A stretch of DNA of 64,000 nucleotides from Rhizobium rhizogenes NBRC 13257 (GTDB taxonomy: Bacteria; Pseudomonadota; Alphaproteobacteria; Rhizobiales; Rhizobiaceae), in assembly GCF_000696095.1 (NCBI RefSeq), contig NZ_BAYX01000004.1, forward strand, positions 310,001-374,000. The letters are read 5' to 3'. Shown in pieces: positions 16,713-26,091 of the stretch. The stretch's first letter is position 1. The number at the start of each line of letters is the position of its first letter. The position numbers and the translations under genes were made by a program. The notes beneath the pieces were generated by a model. The model was not told the origin of the DNA, made no database searches, and saw only the letters and a program-made list of their open reading frames with translations.

Positions 16713-18776
16713 ATGTCTTCCCACGCCGCCGTCAATCCCGCGCTCGTCGAATGGACCGGACACCAGGGCCTGCCACGTTTCGACGCTGTGAAGGACGCCG
16801 ATTTCGCGCCTGCCTTTGATGCGGCCCTTGCTTCCCACGAGACCGAGATCGAAGCGATCGCCAAAAATGGCGAGGCGCCGACCTTCGCAAATACCGTTAC
16901 CGCGCTTGAGATTGCCGGCGACGCGCTGTCGCGGGTGTCCGCGCTGTTCTGGAACAAGGCCGGCGCGCATACGAACGAGGTGATCCAGACGCTGGAGCGC
17001 CAGATCGCGCCGAAGATATCGCGGCATTATTCGAAGATCGGCATGAATGCAGCGCTTTTCGCCCGCATCGACGCGCTCTGGGAAGGGCGCGACGCTCTCG
17101 GCCTGACGCTGGAAGAGACCCGGGTTCTGGAGCGGCACTGGAAGGGTTTTGTGAAGTCGGGCGCCAAGCTGCCGAAGGTCGAGCAGGAGCGGCTTGCCAC
17201 GATCAACGAAACCTTGGCGGGCCTCGGCGCGCAGTTCGGTCAGAATGTCCTCGGCGACGAAAAGAGCTGGGCGCTGATCCTTTCCGAAGACGCCGATCTT
17301 GCCGGCCTTCCCGATTATCTTAAGGACGCCATGGCGGCAGCAGCCCGGGAACGGGGCGAAGAAGGCAAATATGCCGTCACCCTGTCGCGCTCGATCATCG
17401 AGCCGTTCCTGACGGCCTCCGAGCGCCGCGATCTGCGCGAACAGGCCTTCAAGGCCTGGGTGGCGCGCGGCGAAAATGGCGGCGAGACCGACAATCGCAA
17501 GATCATCCGCGAGACGCTGGCGCTGAGGGCCGAGAAGGCCAAGCTACTTGGCTACGCTAATTTTGCCGAGCTCAAGCTTGACAACACCATGGCGAAGACG
17601 CCGGAGGCGGTGAACGATCTCTTGAAGGCGGTTTGGGCGAAGGCTGCCGTGCGTGCCGGCGAGGAAGAGGCCGATATCGCCGCACTGATTTCGCAGGAGG
17701 GCCGTAATCACGAGGTCATGCCCTGGGACTGGCGGCACTATGCCGAGAAGATCCGGACGCAGAAGTTTGATTTTTCCGAGGCTGAGCTGAAGCCCTATCT
17801 GCAGCTCGAAAAGATCATTGCCGCCTGCTTCGATGTCGCAGGGCGCCTGTTCGGCATCCGCGCCGTCGAGCAGAAGGGCGTTCCCGCCTATCACCCCGAT
17901 GTCCGCGTCTTCGAAATCCGCGATCGTTCCGACAGGCTGGTGGCGCTGTTCCTCGGTGATTATTTCGCCCGCAGCTCGAAGCGCTCTGGCGCCTGGATGA
18001 GCTCGTTCCAGTCGCAGCATAAGTTGCGGCTGCCGAACGGCGATGTTGGCGAGCTGCCGATCATCTATAACGTCTGTAATTTCGCCAAGCCCGCCGAAGG
18101 CAAGCCGGCGCTCCTGTCGCTGGACGACGCCCGCACGCTGTTCCATGAATTCGGTCATGCGCTGCACGGCATGCTCTCCAACGTCACCTATCCCTCGGTT
18201 GCCGGCACCGGCGTGTCACGCGATTTCGTCGAACTGCCGTCGCAGCTCTATGAGCATTGGCTGACCGTGCCGGCGATCCTCAAGGAATATGCCGTGCATT
18301 ATGAGACCGGCGCGCCGATCCCGCAGGCATTGCTCGACAAGGTTCTCGCCGCCCGCACCTTCAATGCCGGCTTCAACACGGTGGAGTTCACCTCGTCGGC
18401 GCTGGTCGATATGGCCTTCCACACGCGTGGCGCCGTCGAGGATCCGATGGCGGTGCAGGCCGAGGTGCTCTCAGAAATCGGCATGCCGAAATCGATCGTC
18501 ATGCGCCATGCCACGCCACACTTCCAACATGTCTTTTCCGGCGACGGCTATTCGGCCGGGTACTATTCCTACATGTGGTCGGAAGTGCTCGACGCCGACG
18601 CCTTCTCCGCCTTCGAGGAAACCGGCGACGCCTTCAATGCGCAGATGGCCGAGAAACTGAAGGCCAACATCTATTCCGTCGGTGGCTCGATCGACCCGGA
18701 GGACGCCTACAAGGCATTTCGTGGCAAGCTGCCGAGCCCGGATGCGATGCTGAAGAAGAAGGGGTTGGCGGCTTGA
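16713..18776 (+). CDS. dcp: Peptidyl-dipeptidase Dcp (M3 metallopeptidase)
   Basis: 687 residues, close to E. coli Dcp. The zinc site HEFGH begins at His478 in FHEFGHALHGML, with the third ligand Glu expected about 28 residues on. M3 peptidases remove C-terminal dipeptides in the cytoplasm and finish peptide turnover. Two starts are close together: ATG 16704 (MPRMSSH) and ATG 16713 (MSSHAAVNP). AAAGGA at 16698-16703 gives better spacing to 16713. No signal peptide. A terminator-like hairpin follows at 18830. Confidence 0.95.
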   Translation: MSSHAAVNPALVEWTGHQGLPRFDAVKDADFAPAFDAALASHETEIEAIAKNGEAPTFANTVTALEIAGDALSRVSALFWNKAGAHTNEVIQTLERQIAPKISRHYSKIGMNAALFARIDALWEGRDALGLTLEETRVLERHWKGFVKSGAKLPKVEQERLATINETLAGLGAQFGQNVLGDEKSWALILSEDADLAGLPDYLKDAMAAAARERGEEGKYAVTLSRSIIEPFLTASERRDLREQAFKAWVARGENGGETDNRKIIRETLALRAEKAKLLGYANFAELKLDNTMAKTPEAVNDLLKAVWAKAAVRAGEEEADIAALISQEGRNHEVMPWDWRHYAEKIRTQKFDFSEAELKPYLQLEKIIAACFDVAGRLFGIRAVEQKGVPAYHPDVRVFEIRDRSDRLVALFLGDYFARSSKRSGAWMSSFQSQHKLRLPNGDVGELPIIYNVCNFAKPAEGKPALLSLDDARTLFHEFGHALHGMLSNVTYPSVAGTGVSRDFVELPSQLYEHWLTVPAILKEYAVHYETGAPIPQALLDKVLAARTFNAGFNTVEFTSSALVDMAFHTRGAVEDPMAVQAEVLSEIGMPKSIVMRHATPHFQHVFSGDGYSAGYYSYMWSEVLDADAFSAFEETGDAFNAQMAEKLKANIYSVGGSIDPEDAYKAFRGKLPSPDAMLKKKGLAA

Positions 18777-18829
18777 TTTAGCTGCTGGGTATGAGCGTTC
18801 GAGCGACGAAATCGACGCACTGAAGACAC

Positions 18830-18857
18830 AAGAAAGCAGGCTCGCTGCTGCTTTCTT
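18830..18857 (+). terminator. Probable dcp terminator
   Basis: AAGAAAGCAG (18830-18839) and CTGCTTTCTT (18848-18857) are perfect 10-bp arms around an 8-nt loop, 54 bp past the stop. The following tract is pyrimidine-rich (GCCTCCCCCCTTTC) and not pure T. A second hairpin with CGC/GCG core lies at 18865-18890. Confidence 0.6.
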
Positions 18858-18958
18858 GCCTCCCCCCTTTCGCAAACGCGAAAAAAAGGGTATGAGCGCG
18901 CCAAACGTAATTGGCGTGTTTACTTTATATCGCGCCTCAGCCCCAGAGATATAAGATT

Positions 18959-20785
18959 ATGGCACTTCGCAACATCGCGATCATCGCGCACGTTGACCAT
19001 GGGAAAACCACCCTCGTTGACGAGCTTCTGAAGCAGTCCGGTTCCTTCCGCGAGAACCAGCGCACCGTTGAGCGCATGATGGATTCCAACGATCTGGAAA
19101 AAGAGCGCGGTATCACCATTCTCGCCAAGGCGACCTCCGTCATCTGGAAGGGCGTTCGCATCAACATCGTCGACACGCCCGGCCACGCCGACTTCGGCGG
19201 TGAAGTCGAGCGCATCCTGTCGATGGTCGATGGCGCTATCGTGCTGGTCGATTCCTCGGAAGGCCCGATGCCGCAGACCAAGTTCGTGGTCGGCAAGGCG
19301 CTGAAAGTCGGTCTTCGCCCGATCGTCGCGATCAACAAGATCGACCGTCCGGACGCTCGCCATGAAGAAGTCATCAACGAAGTCTTCGATCTCTTCGCAG
19401 CGCTCGACGCCACCGACGAGCAGCTCGATTTCCCGATCCTGTACGGCTCTGGCCGCGCTGGCTGGATGAACTATTCGCCGGAAGGCCCGGTTGAGGAGGG
19501 CCTTGGTCCGCTTCTCGATCTCGTGCTGAAGCATGTGCCGGAGCCGAGTGTCGGCGAAGAAGATGGCGCATTCCGCATGATCGGCACGCTTCTCGAAGCC
19601 AATCCTTTCCTCGGCCGCCTCATCACTGGCCGTATTCATTCCGGCTCGATCAAGCCGAACCAGGCCGTCAAGGTTCTGGGCCAGGACGGCAAGCTGATCG
19701 AAACCGGCCGCATTTCCAAGATCCTCGCCTTCCGTGGCATCGAGCGCACGCCGATCGATGAAGCCCATGCAGGCGATATCGTCGCCATCGCCGGCCTGTC
19801 CAAGGGCACCGTCGCCGACACGTTCTGCGATCCGTCGGTGACCGAGGCGCTGCACGCCCAGCCGATCGATCCGCCGACCGTCACCATGTCCTTTATCGTT
19901 AACGACAGCCCGCTGGCTGGCACCGAAGGCGACAAGGTTACTTCGCGCGTCATCCGCGACCGCCTGTTCAAGGAAGCCGAAGGCAATGTCGCGCTGAAGA
20001 TCGAAGAAGCCGAAGGCAAGGATTCGTTCTACGTCTCCGGCCGCGGCGAATTGCAGCTCGCCGTTCTGATCGAAACCATGCGCCGTGAAGGCTTCGAGCT
20101 TGCCGTGTCGCGTCCGCGCGTTGTCATGCACAAGGACGAAGCCACGGGCGTGATGCTGGAGCCGATCGAAGAAGTCGTCATCGACGTCGATGAAGAACAT
20201 TCCGGTGTGGTCGTGCAGAAGATGTCCGAGCGCAAGGCAGAAATGGTCGAGCTTCGTCCGTCCGGCGGCAATCGCCTGCGCCTGAAGTTCTTTGCACCGA
20301 CCCGCGGCCTCATCGGCTATCAGTCGGAACTGCTGACGGATACGCGCGGCACTGCCATCATGAACCGTCTGTTCCATGATTATCAGCCCTTCAAGGGCGC
20401 GATCGGCGGCCGCTCCAACGGTGTCCTGCTGTCCAACGCATCCGGCGAAGCCGTCGCCTACGCGATGTTCAACCTGGAAGATCGCGGTCCGATGATCATC
20501 GATCCGGGTGAAAAGGTTTATGCCGGCATGATTATCGGCATCCACACACGCGACAACGACCTTGAAGTCAACGTCCTCAAGGGTAAGCAATTGACCAACA
20601 TCCGCTCGGTCAACAAGGACGAGGCCGTCAAGCTGACGCCGCCGATCCGCATGACGCTCGATCGCGCCCTCTCCTGGATCCAGGACGACGAGCTGATGGA
20701 AGTCACGCCGAAGTCGATTCGTCTGCGCAAGATGTATCTCGACCCGAACGAGCGTAAGCGCTTCGAAAAGGCGCGTTCCGCTTAA
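18959..20785 (+). CDS. typA: Ribosome-associated GTPase TypA/BipA
   Basis: 608 residues, full length. GTPase motifs: G1 AHVDHGKTT (10-18), switch [16 protein letters not shown] and NKIDRPDA, then an EF-G-like domain II, domain V and the TypA-specific C-terminal domain (GSRG/GRG-type SGRGELQL and ESDRG-like LEDRGPM). TypA binds the ribosome and aids assembly and growth under stress, including symbiotic and cold conditions in rhizobia. ATG 18959 begins the conserved [10 protein letters not shown] terminator follows at 20816. Confidence 0.97.
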   Translation: MALRNIAIIAHVDHGKTTLVDELLKQSGSFRENQRTVERMMDSNDLEKERGITILAKATSVIWKGVRINIVDTPGHADFGGEVERILSMVDGAIVLVDSSEGPMPQTKFVVGKALKVGLRPIVAINKIDRPDARHEEVINEVFDLFAALDATDEQLDFPILYGSGRAGWMNYSPEGPVEEGLGPLLDLVLKHVPEPSVGEEDGAFRMIGTLLEANPFLGRLITGRIHSGSIKPNQAVKVLGQDGKLIETGRISKILAFRGIERTPIDEAHAGDIVAIAGLSKGTVADTFCDPSVTEALHAQPIDPPTVTMSFIVNDSPLAGTEGDKVTSRVIRDRLFKEAEGNVALKIEEAEGKDSFYVSGRGELQLAVLIETMRREGFELAVSRPRVVMHKDEATGVMLEPIEEVVIDVDEEHSGVVVQKMSERKAEMVELRPSGGNRLRLKFFAPTRGLIGYQSELLTDTRGTAIMNRLFHDYQPFKGAIGGRSNGVLLSNASGEAVAYAMFNLEDRGPMIIDPGEKVYAGMIIGIHTRDNDLEVNVLKGKQLTNIRSVNKDEAVKLTPPIRMTLDRALSWIQDDELMEVTPKSIRLRKMYLDPNERKRFEKARSA

Positions 20786-20815
20786 CGGAACGGCCTGTAT
20801 CGCTTCGAACCATTC

Positions 20816-20839
20816 AACCCCGGCCATTGTGCCGGGGTT
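20816..20839 (+). terminator. Intrinsic terminator of typA
   Basis: AACCCCGGC (20816-20824) pairs perfectly with GCCGGGGTT (20831-20839), with a 6-nt loop and then TTATTTTG. It lies 30 bp past the typA stop. Confidence 0.88.
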
Positions 20840-20991
20840 TTATTTTGTGTGTTCGATTTTTGGACCCTTGTGGCAAAGGTTAAAAAGGCGTTAATTTTCA
20901 GCAGTCGTCCACGGATAAAGGCTGTGGGCAAGTCGGCCGTCTTCGTAAATGAGGATGGTTAATTTGGGCTGGCGAGACCAGAGTAAACGTT

Positions 20992-21498
20992 ATGAAGACG
21001 TTGTCGATTGATGTTCGGCGGGCAGAACCGCATGATGCCCGGGCTATTTCGGAGGTGCACCGCCAGTCGTGGCAGTACACCTATTCCGGCATCATTCCGC
21101 ATCGTGCGCTGAGCCAGATGATCGAACGGCGCGGCGAAAGCTGGTGGCGCAAGGCGACCAGCGGTCCGGCCACGCTTCTCGTTCTCGATGTCGCCGGCGA
21201 GATTGCCGGCTATGCCACGCTCGGTCTCAACCGCGCCCGCGCTCTGCCGCAGGAAGGCGAGATCTACGAGCTTTATCTTCGCCCGGAATATCAGGGTATC
21301 GGTCTTGGCCGGCTGCTGTTTGGTGAAGCGCGCCGGTTGTTGAAGTCGCTCGGCTGCAAGGGTCTCGTCGTCTGGTGCCTCGAAGAAAACGAGAATGCCG
21401 ACCGCTTCTATCGCGGCCAGGGCGGCGCCGATTTCTGTGAGGGTGTCGAGACCTTCGACCGCAAGCAGATCAAGAAGATCGGCTTCGTCTGGCCTTGA
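20992..21498 (+). CDS. GNAT family N-acetyltransferase
   Basis: 168 residues, a single GNAT domain. RRAEPHDARAISEVHRQSW is the first helix region, IYELYLRPEYQGIGLGRLLF is the acetyl-CoA motif (Q-G-I-G-L-G), and NENADRFYRGQGG is the last conserved block. It resembles small ribosomal-protein-alanine or amine acetyltransferases, but the substrate cannot be named. ATG 20992 is used; the frame has no better upstream start. It stands between typA and ppa with its own intergenic regions. Confidence 0.85.
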   Translation: MKTLSIDVRRAEPHDARAISEVHRQSWQYTYSGIIPHRALSQMIERRGESWWRKATSGPATLLVLDVAGEIAGYATLGLNRARALPQEGEIYELYLRPEYQGIGLGRLLFGEARRLLKSLGCKGLVVWCLEENENADRFYRGQGGADFCEGVETFDRKQIKKIGFVWP

Positions 21499-21624
21499 AA
21501 GTACCGCATCGTCTCGGCTGCGATCCCCGATAAAATCCCACACTCTACCAATGCATTGTTGCGTTGCGGAATGATTCCGATTATCTGGCTTGCGGTAACC
21601 ATCCTGAATATTTAGGGGACACGC

Positions 21625-22161
21625 ATGCGCATCGACGCGATTTCCATTGGCAAGAACCCGCCCGAAGACGTCAACGTCATCGTTGAAGTTCCGGTCGGCG
21701 GTCACCCGATCAAGTATGAAATGGACAAGGAGGCCGGCACGCTGGTCGTCGACCGTTTCCTCTACACGCCGATGACCTACCCAGGCAATTACGGCTTCGT
21801 TCCCCATACGCTTTCCGAAGACGGCGACCCGATCGACGTGCTGATCGCCAGCACTCGTCCGCTGGTTCCGGGCTGTGTCATCAATGTTCGCCCGATCGGC
21901 GTGCTGAAGATGGAAGACAATTCCGGCAAGGACGAAAAGATCATTGCCGTTCCGTCGCCGAAGCTGACGCTGCGCTACGAAAAGGTCAAGGAACATACCG
22001 ACCTGCCGGAGATCACGCTGAAGCAGATCGAGCATTTCTTTGCGCACTACAAGGATCTGGAACCCGGCAAATGGGTGAAGATCTATGGCTGGGGCGGTTC
22101 CAAGGAAGCTGGTGAGCTTATTCTTGAAGCCATCGAGCGCGCCAAGAAGGCGAAGGCCTGA
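21625..22161 (+). CDS. ppa: Inorganic pyrophosphatase
   Basis: 178 residues, a family I soluble pyrophosphatase. [29 protein letters not shown] and the metal-binding signature DGDPIDVL are intact. It hydrolyses PPi to drive biosynthesis and is a hexamer in the cytoplasm. RBS AGGGGA precedes ATG 21625. The stop codon touches the stop of the converging yggU gene (TGA|TCA), and the only visible terminator lies inside yggU at 22196-22229. Confidence 0.97.
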   Translation: MRIDAISIGKNPPEDVNVIVEVPVGGHPIKYEMDKEAGTLVVDRFLYTPMTYPGNYGFVPHTLSEDGDPIDVLIASTRPLVPGCVINVRPIGVLKMEDNSGKDEKIIAVPSPKLTLRYEKVKEHTDLPEITLKQIEHFFAHYKDLEPGKWVKIYGWGGSKEAGELILEAIERAKKAKA

Positions 22162-22476
22162 TCAGCCCTTCACGATAGCTTTCAGCCTGCCTATCAAATC
22201 CTCCGGGTCGCCATCGATCCGGAGGATTTTTTTACGTGCTGTGTCGCCGGAAATCAGGCTGAGCGAGGATTTGGGGATGCTAAGGCGCTTGGCCAGCAGC
22301 GCGATCAGCGCCTTGTTGGCCTTGCCCTTTTCCGGCACGGCCGAAACGCGGGCCTTGAGGTAGGCCTCGCCATCGGCGCCGGTCTCGATACCATCGACGG
22401 CATCACGCCCGCCATTGGGCGTGAGCCGGACCGATAGCCTCACATGATCGGCAAAAGCCTGCCAGGCGCCGTTCAC
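22162..22476 (-). CDS. yggU: DUF167/YggU family protein
   Basis: 104 residues from GTG 22476. [47 protein letters not shown] and [15 protein letters not shown] are the DUF167 core, a small alpha/beta fold of unknown function. The GTG overlaps the yggT stop by 4 bp (GTGA), the classic coupled arrangement; a second GTG 30 bp upstream (22506) is also open. The C-terminal codons also carry the opposite-strand ppa terminator, so the RIDGDPEDL segment has a double constraint. Confidence 0.88.
   Translation of the reverse strand: MNGAWQAFADHVRLSVRLTPNGGRDAVDGIETGADGEAYLKARVSAVPEKGKANKALIALLAKRLSIPKSSLSLISGDTARKKILRIDGDPEDLIGRLKAIVKG
22196..22233 (+). terminator. ppa: Intrinsic terminator of ppa inside yggU
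   Basis: AAATCCTCCGG (22196-22206) pairs perfectly with CCGGAGGATTT (22219-22229) around a 12-nt loop, then the T-run continues to 22233. On the plus strand this is a textbook rho-independent terminator, 35 bp past the ppa stop and entirely within the antisense yggU coding sequence. Confidence 0.88.
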
Positions 22477-22766
22477 CGCACGAAGAGCGGATACAGCGAG
22501 TTCCACATCAGCGAGCGGACGAAGAAGATGAGCAGGAGCAGGATGATCGGCGAAATGTCGATGCCGCCGAGATTGGGCAGCACGCGACGGATCGGGCGCA
22601 GCGCCGGCTCAGTGACTGCATACAGAAAGCTTCCGACCGAATTGACGAACTGATTGCTCGAATTGATGACGTTGAAAGCATAGAGCCAAGAGAAGATGGC
22701 GCTGGCGATCAGCACCCAGGTATAAAGATTCAAAGCCAGATCAATGGTTTGAAATAAGGCGAGCAT
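22473..22766 (-). CDS. yggT: YggT family membrane protein
   Basis: 97 residues, the usual size of a single YggT unit. Helices lie at about 4-30 ([19 protein letters not shown]) and 68-88 ([16 protein letters not shown]), joined by the signature [23 protein letters not shown]. YggT proteins are inner-membrane proteins linked to osmotic tolerance and division in some bacteria and to thylakoid YlmG. ATG 22766 begins the conserved part. It is first in a two-gene operon with yggU and divergent from the MFS gene. Confidence 0.9.
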   Translation of the reverse strand: MLALFQTIDLALNLYTWVLIASAIFSWLYAFNVINSSNQFVNSVGSFLYAVTEPALRPIRRVLPNLGGIDISPIILLLLIFFVRSLMWNSLYPLFVR

Positions 22767-22909
22767 GTCCGTCTCCATTTCGTGGTTGACAGACATGTAG
22801 ACATTGGCGACTTAACGGGCAAGCCCCATGCTTTGACACAGGCTGAATCATGCCTAACAGGCCGAGCGAGCGCGTTCTGCGCCATTGCTCCGGTCGGAAA
22901 GTCTCACAT

Positions 22910-24166
22910 ATGTCGTTGGTTGCCAGCGGAGACAGATTTGCCGCGTTCCGGCATATCGCCTACACCTATTTCTTCTTTGCCCGTTTTCTGACCGGCTTTG
23001 CCACGCAGGTCGTCAGCGTTTCTGTCGGCTGGCAGATGTACGAGCATACCGGCAAGCCGATCTATCTCGGCCTGATCGGTCTGGTGCAGTTCCTGCCGTC
23101 GCTGCTGCTGATCCTGGTGACCGGCACTGTGGCCGACCGCTACAACAGGCGCATGATCGCCGCCATCTGCATTCTCGTTGGGACGATCTGCACGGCTGCG
23201 CTGCTGCTTCTGACCGTTGCCGACGCCTTTAAGCCATGGCTGGTCTTCCTGATCCTCACGGTCTTTGGTATCGAGCGCGCGTTCATGACGCCGGCGACAC
23301 AGTCGCTTGCTCCCAATCTCATTCCGCCTGCGGATCTTTCGAATGCGGTGACCTGGAACTCCATGTCCTGGGACGCCGCCGCCATCCTCGGCCCGGTCGC
23401 CGGCGGCCTGCTTTACGGCATCGGTCCGAGCGTTTCCTATGGCGTTGCCGTGCTGTTCTTTGCGGCCGGTTCTGTGCTCACCTTTCTCATTCCGAAGCCG
23501 CAACAGCGCGTGGCCCATCAATCGAAGAGCCTGAACGAAATTCTTGCCGGCTTCCGTTTCATCTGGTCGGAGAAGGTGGTGCTGGGCGCGGTCTCGCTCG
23601 ACCTGTTCGCCGTGCTGCTCGGCGGCGCGGTGGCGCTGATGCCGATCTTTGCACGCGATATTCTGACGCTCGGCCCCTGGGGCCTCGGCCTCCTACGCGC
23701 CGCACCGAGCTTCGGCGCCATCGCCATGGGCCTGTTTCTGGCGACCTATCCCATCCGGCACCGGGCCGGGATCTGCATGTTTATCGGCGTCGGCATGTTT
23801 GGCCTGGGAACGCTGATCTTCGGCATCTCCCATACGCCGTGGCTATCAATCACGGCACTTGCGATCATGGGCGCATCCGACCTGATCTCGGTCTATGTCC
23901 GCGAAACCCTGATCACGCTCTGGACGCCGGATCATGTGCGTGGCCGCGTCAACGCCGTCAACATGGTCTTTGTCGGCGCGTCGAACGAGCTCGGCGAATT
24001 CCGGGCGGGCACCATGGCCAGCTATTTCGGCGCCATCCCTGCCGTCGTCATCGGCGGCATCGGCACGCTGGCGGTCGCGATCATCTGGGCGACGGGCTTC
24101 CCGCAGCTACGCAAGATCGACAGTTTGAACGCACCGGACCGCGAGGGCGAGCCACAGGTGGCGTAA
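22910..24166 (+). CDS. MFS transporter, EntS-like exporter
   Basis: 418 residues with about 12 membrane helices. VTGTVADRYNRRMIAA is the MFS motif A (G-x-x-x-D-R-x-x-R-R) after helix 2; SMSWDAAAILGPVAGGLLY and YVRETLITLWTPDHVRGRVNAV are typical of the MFS_3/EntS (DUF894) group, often siderophore or small-molecule exporters. ATG 22910 (MSLVASGDRFAAF) gives the family-like N-terminus; an in-frame ATG at 22850 would add 20 polar residues. The poly-glutamate hydrolase gene starts only 9 bp after its stop. Confidence 0.88.
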   Translation: MSLVASGDRFAAFRHIAYTYFFFARFLTGFATQVVSVSVGWQMYEHTGKPIYLGLIGLVQFLPSLLLILVTGTVADRYNRRMIAAICILVGTICTAALLLLTVADAFKPWLVFLILTVFGIERAFMTPATQSLAPNLIPPADLSNAVTWNSMSWDAAAILGPVAGGLLYGIGPSVSYGVAVLFFAAGSVLTFLIPKPQQRVAHQSKSLNEILAGFRFIWSEKVVLGAVSLDLFAVLLGGAVALMPIFARDILTLGPWGLGLLRAAPSFGAIAMGLFLATYPIRHRAGICMFIGVGMFGLGTLIFGISHTPWLSITALAIMGASDLISVYVRETLITLWTPDHVRGRVNAVNMVFVGASNELGEFRAGTMASYFGAIPAVVIGGIGTLAVAIIWATGFPQLRKIDSLNAPDREGEPQVA

Positions 24167-24175
24167 AGGTGCACC

Positions 24176-24796
24176 ATGGTAAAGCAGCCGGATCGATATA
24201 GTTCCTTCTCAACGCTGCGAGAGCATGAAACCGAGGGTGTCGACTATCGCATCCGTGTGGAAGCGAGATCATCGCCGGCCGCCATCATTGCTCCCCACGG
24301 AGGCTTCATCGAGCCCACGACGTCGGAGATCGCGCTGGAAATAGCGTCCGACACTTTCTCCGCTTACTGCTTCGAGGGACTTGGAGCGGGCAGGGCGCAT
24401 CGTGAGCTTCATATCACCTCGGACCGTTTCGACGAGCCGAAGGCGCGTGCTCTGGTTTCGGCATCCTCGATTGTCGTTGCCATTCACGGCCGGATCGACA
24501 GGGACGATCCGGAGGCCTCCTGGGTCGGTGGCCTTGATGAGGTCCTTCGCGACGTGATCGTGCAAGCATTGTCCGAGGGCGGGTTCAGGGCCGTTGCGAG
24601 AGTGAAGGGCGAGCCTCTGGCAGGCACGGCGGCTGGCAATATATGCAATGGCGGCAAGCGGAATGTGGGCGTTCAGCTGGAGATCCCGAGAACGCTGCGG
24701 GATGAGCTTGCTGCCGATAGCGAACGCTTAAGGCGCTTCGCCGCGTCGGTGCGTCAAGCAATTAGGCGATACATGTCGATGTTGGAGCCGAGCTGA
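24176..24796 (+). CDS. Poly-gamma-glutamate hydrolase family protein
   Basis: 206 residues. IIAPHGGFIEPTTSEIALEIA, VVAIHGR and the later NICNGGKRNVGVQLEIPRTLR fit the zinc-dependent poly-gamma-glutamate hydrolase family (Bacillus phage PghP and YjqB), where the early HGG and Glu and a later His bind zinc. Such enzymes cut gamma-linked polyglutamate; here the substrate is unproven. No signal peptide. It is 9 bp downstream of the MFS gene and probably co-transcribed. Confidence 0.8.
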   Translation: MVKQPDRYSSFSTLREHETEGVDYRIRVEARSSPAAIIAPHGGFIEPTTSEIALEIASDTFSAYCFEGLGAGRAHRELHITSDRFDEPKARALVSASSIVVAIHGRIDRDDPEASWVGGLDEVLRDVIVQALSEGGFRAVARVKGEPLAGTAAGNICNGGKRNVGVQLEIPRTLRDELAADSERLRRFAASVRQAIRRYMSMLEPS

Positions 24797-24809
24797 GATA
24801 TCGGGCAGC

Positions 24810-25547
24810 TCAAGCCGCCATCGCCTGCTTGCCCTCGAACACCATGTCGAGGAATTCGGAGAGCCAGGTTTTCAGCGGCGGATCGAAGATCATGCGGCCT
24901 TCCAGATGCTCGCGGCCCTGCTGGGCGTTCGGCATGCAGAAGCGGTGTTCGCCGTGCACGACCCAGCGCTGCATCATCGCACGCGTGAGTTCTGCGTGGA
25001 ACTGCAGGCCCCAGGCATTGGCGCCATAGCGGTAAGCCTGGTTGGGATAGGTCTCGCCGGTTGCCAGTAGCTCGGCGCCGTGCGGCAGGTCGAAGCCTTC
25101 GCGGTGGAAGTGATAGACCATTTGCGGCCAGCGGCGCATCAGAAGCCGGCCCCTTTCCGTCGGCTGCAGCGGATACCAGCCGATTTCGGTCTTGCCGTCG
25201 TCGCGCGCCTTCACCTTGGCGCCGAGATGGCGGGCGAGCATCTGCGCGCCGAGACAGATGCCGAGATAGGGGCGGTTTTCCTTGAGCGGCACATTGAGCC
25301 AGCCGATCTCCGCCTTGACGAAATCGTCGGGATCATTGGCGCTCATCGGCCCGCCGAAGACCACCGCGCCCGCGTGACCCTCCAGCGTCGTCGGCAGTCC
25401 ATCGCCGAGCACCGGGCGGCGGACATCGAGATCATAGCCCTTGTCCAGAAGCATCTGACCGACGCGGCCGGGGCTGGAGCGCTCCTGGTGCAACACGATC
25501 AGGACGGGGCGGCGATCCTTGCCGCGCCGTGGCGCTTCAATCATCAT
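24810..25547 (-). CDS. Class-I glutamine amidotransferase-like protein
   Basis: 245 residues with one GATase1 domain: the nucleophile elbow GICLGAQ (Cys) and QFHAE (His, Glu) form the triad. The group is that of GuaA-like stand-alone amidotransferases (COG0518), whose acceptor substrate is usually unknown. VVFGGPMSANDPD is also conserved. Its start overlaps the end of the TerB gene by 11 bp, so both lie in one minus-strand transcription unit, possibly continuing the heme cluster upstream. Confidence 0.9.
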   Translation of the reverse strand: MMIEAPRRGKDRRPVLIVLHQERSSPGRVGQMLLDKGYDLDVRRPVLGDGLPTTLEGHAGAVVFGGPMSANDPDDFVKAEIGWLNVPLKENRPYLGICLGAQMLARHLGAKVKARDDGKTEIGWYPLQPTERGRLLMRRWPQMVYHFHREGFDLPHGAELLATGETYPNQAYRYGANAWGLQFHAELTRAMMQRWVVHGEHRFCMPNAQQGREHLEGRMIFDPPLKTWLSEFLDMVFEGKQAMAA

Positions 25548-26022
25548 CGCCAGTCTCCATCGCGTGGCCCGGGGCGCGGGCAGCGGCCTCCTGGCGTTTC
25601 ACGATGCGCTCGCGATCGGAGATGCCCATGAGATCGGCGATCCGCCAGATCGCGTGATCCTCCATCTCGCTGCGCTCGCCATCGGCATAGACGATGTCCC
25701 AGAGGATGCCGAGGAGTTCGAGGCGCTGCTCGCTATTCAGATGGCGTTTCAGGTCGGAGGTGAAGCGGTAGTAATCGACCGCCTCGCTCTCGGCTTCCTG
25801 GCCGGCGGCGATCAGCGCGTCGAGCTGGCGGCCGTCGAGACCGTACTGGCTCTTCAATAGCTTGCGCAGCCGCTTTTTTTCGCTGTCCTCGATCTTGCCG
25901 TCCGCTTCCATCACCTGAAAACACAGAGCCGCCACCGCGATGCGCGGGTCGTCTGGTGCAAAACCGGATTTGGAGTGGTCTTTCGTCAGGCTGTGGAAAA
26001 ATTCCTGAAAGCGTTCAAACAT
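25537..26022 (-). CDS. TerB family tellurite-resistance-like protein
   Basis: 161 residues, alpha-helical and acidic. RIAVAALCFQVMEADGKIEDSEKK and the later LLGILWDIVYADGERSEMEDH are the two conserved TerB halves, each with an acidic E/D-A-D-G loop that binds metal in KP-TerB. Stand-alone TerB proteins are of unknown function and need not give tellurite resistance. It lies 69 bp downstream of hemY and overlaps the amidotransferase gene by 11 bp. Confidence 0.88.
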   Translation of the reverse strand: MFERFQEFFHSLTKDHSKSGFAPDDPRIAVAALCFQVMEADGKIEDSEKKRLRKLLKSQYGLDGRQLDALIAAGQEAESEAVDYYRFTSDLKRHLNSEQRLELLGILWDIVYADGERSEMEDHAIWRIADLMGISDRERIVKRQEAAARAPGHAMETGDDD

Positions 26023-26091
26023 TCGGTTCCATTCTTAGAGCAACTGAGCACCTTCCTCTGGAAAGCGCTGCGCGCTCCCTGAGATCATGCC

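Noticed and set aside
18920..20827. 635-codon minus-strand open frame
   Set aside because: Mirror frame of typA; Asp/Gly/Arg-rich without motifs, whereas typA has all GTPase motifs.
24810..26022. A tellurite-resistance cluster
   Set aside because: Only a lone terB-like gene is present; terC, terD, terE and terZ are absent nearby.
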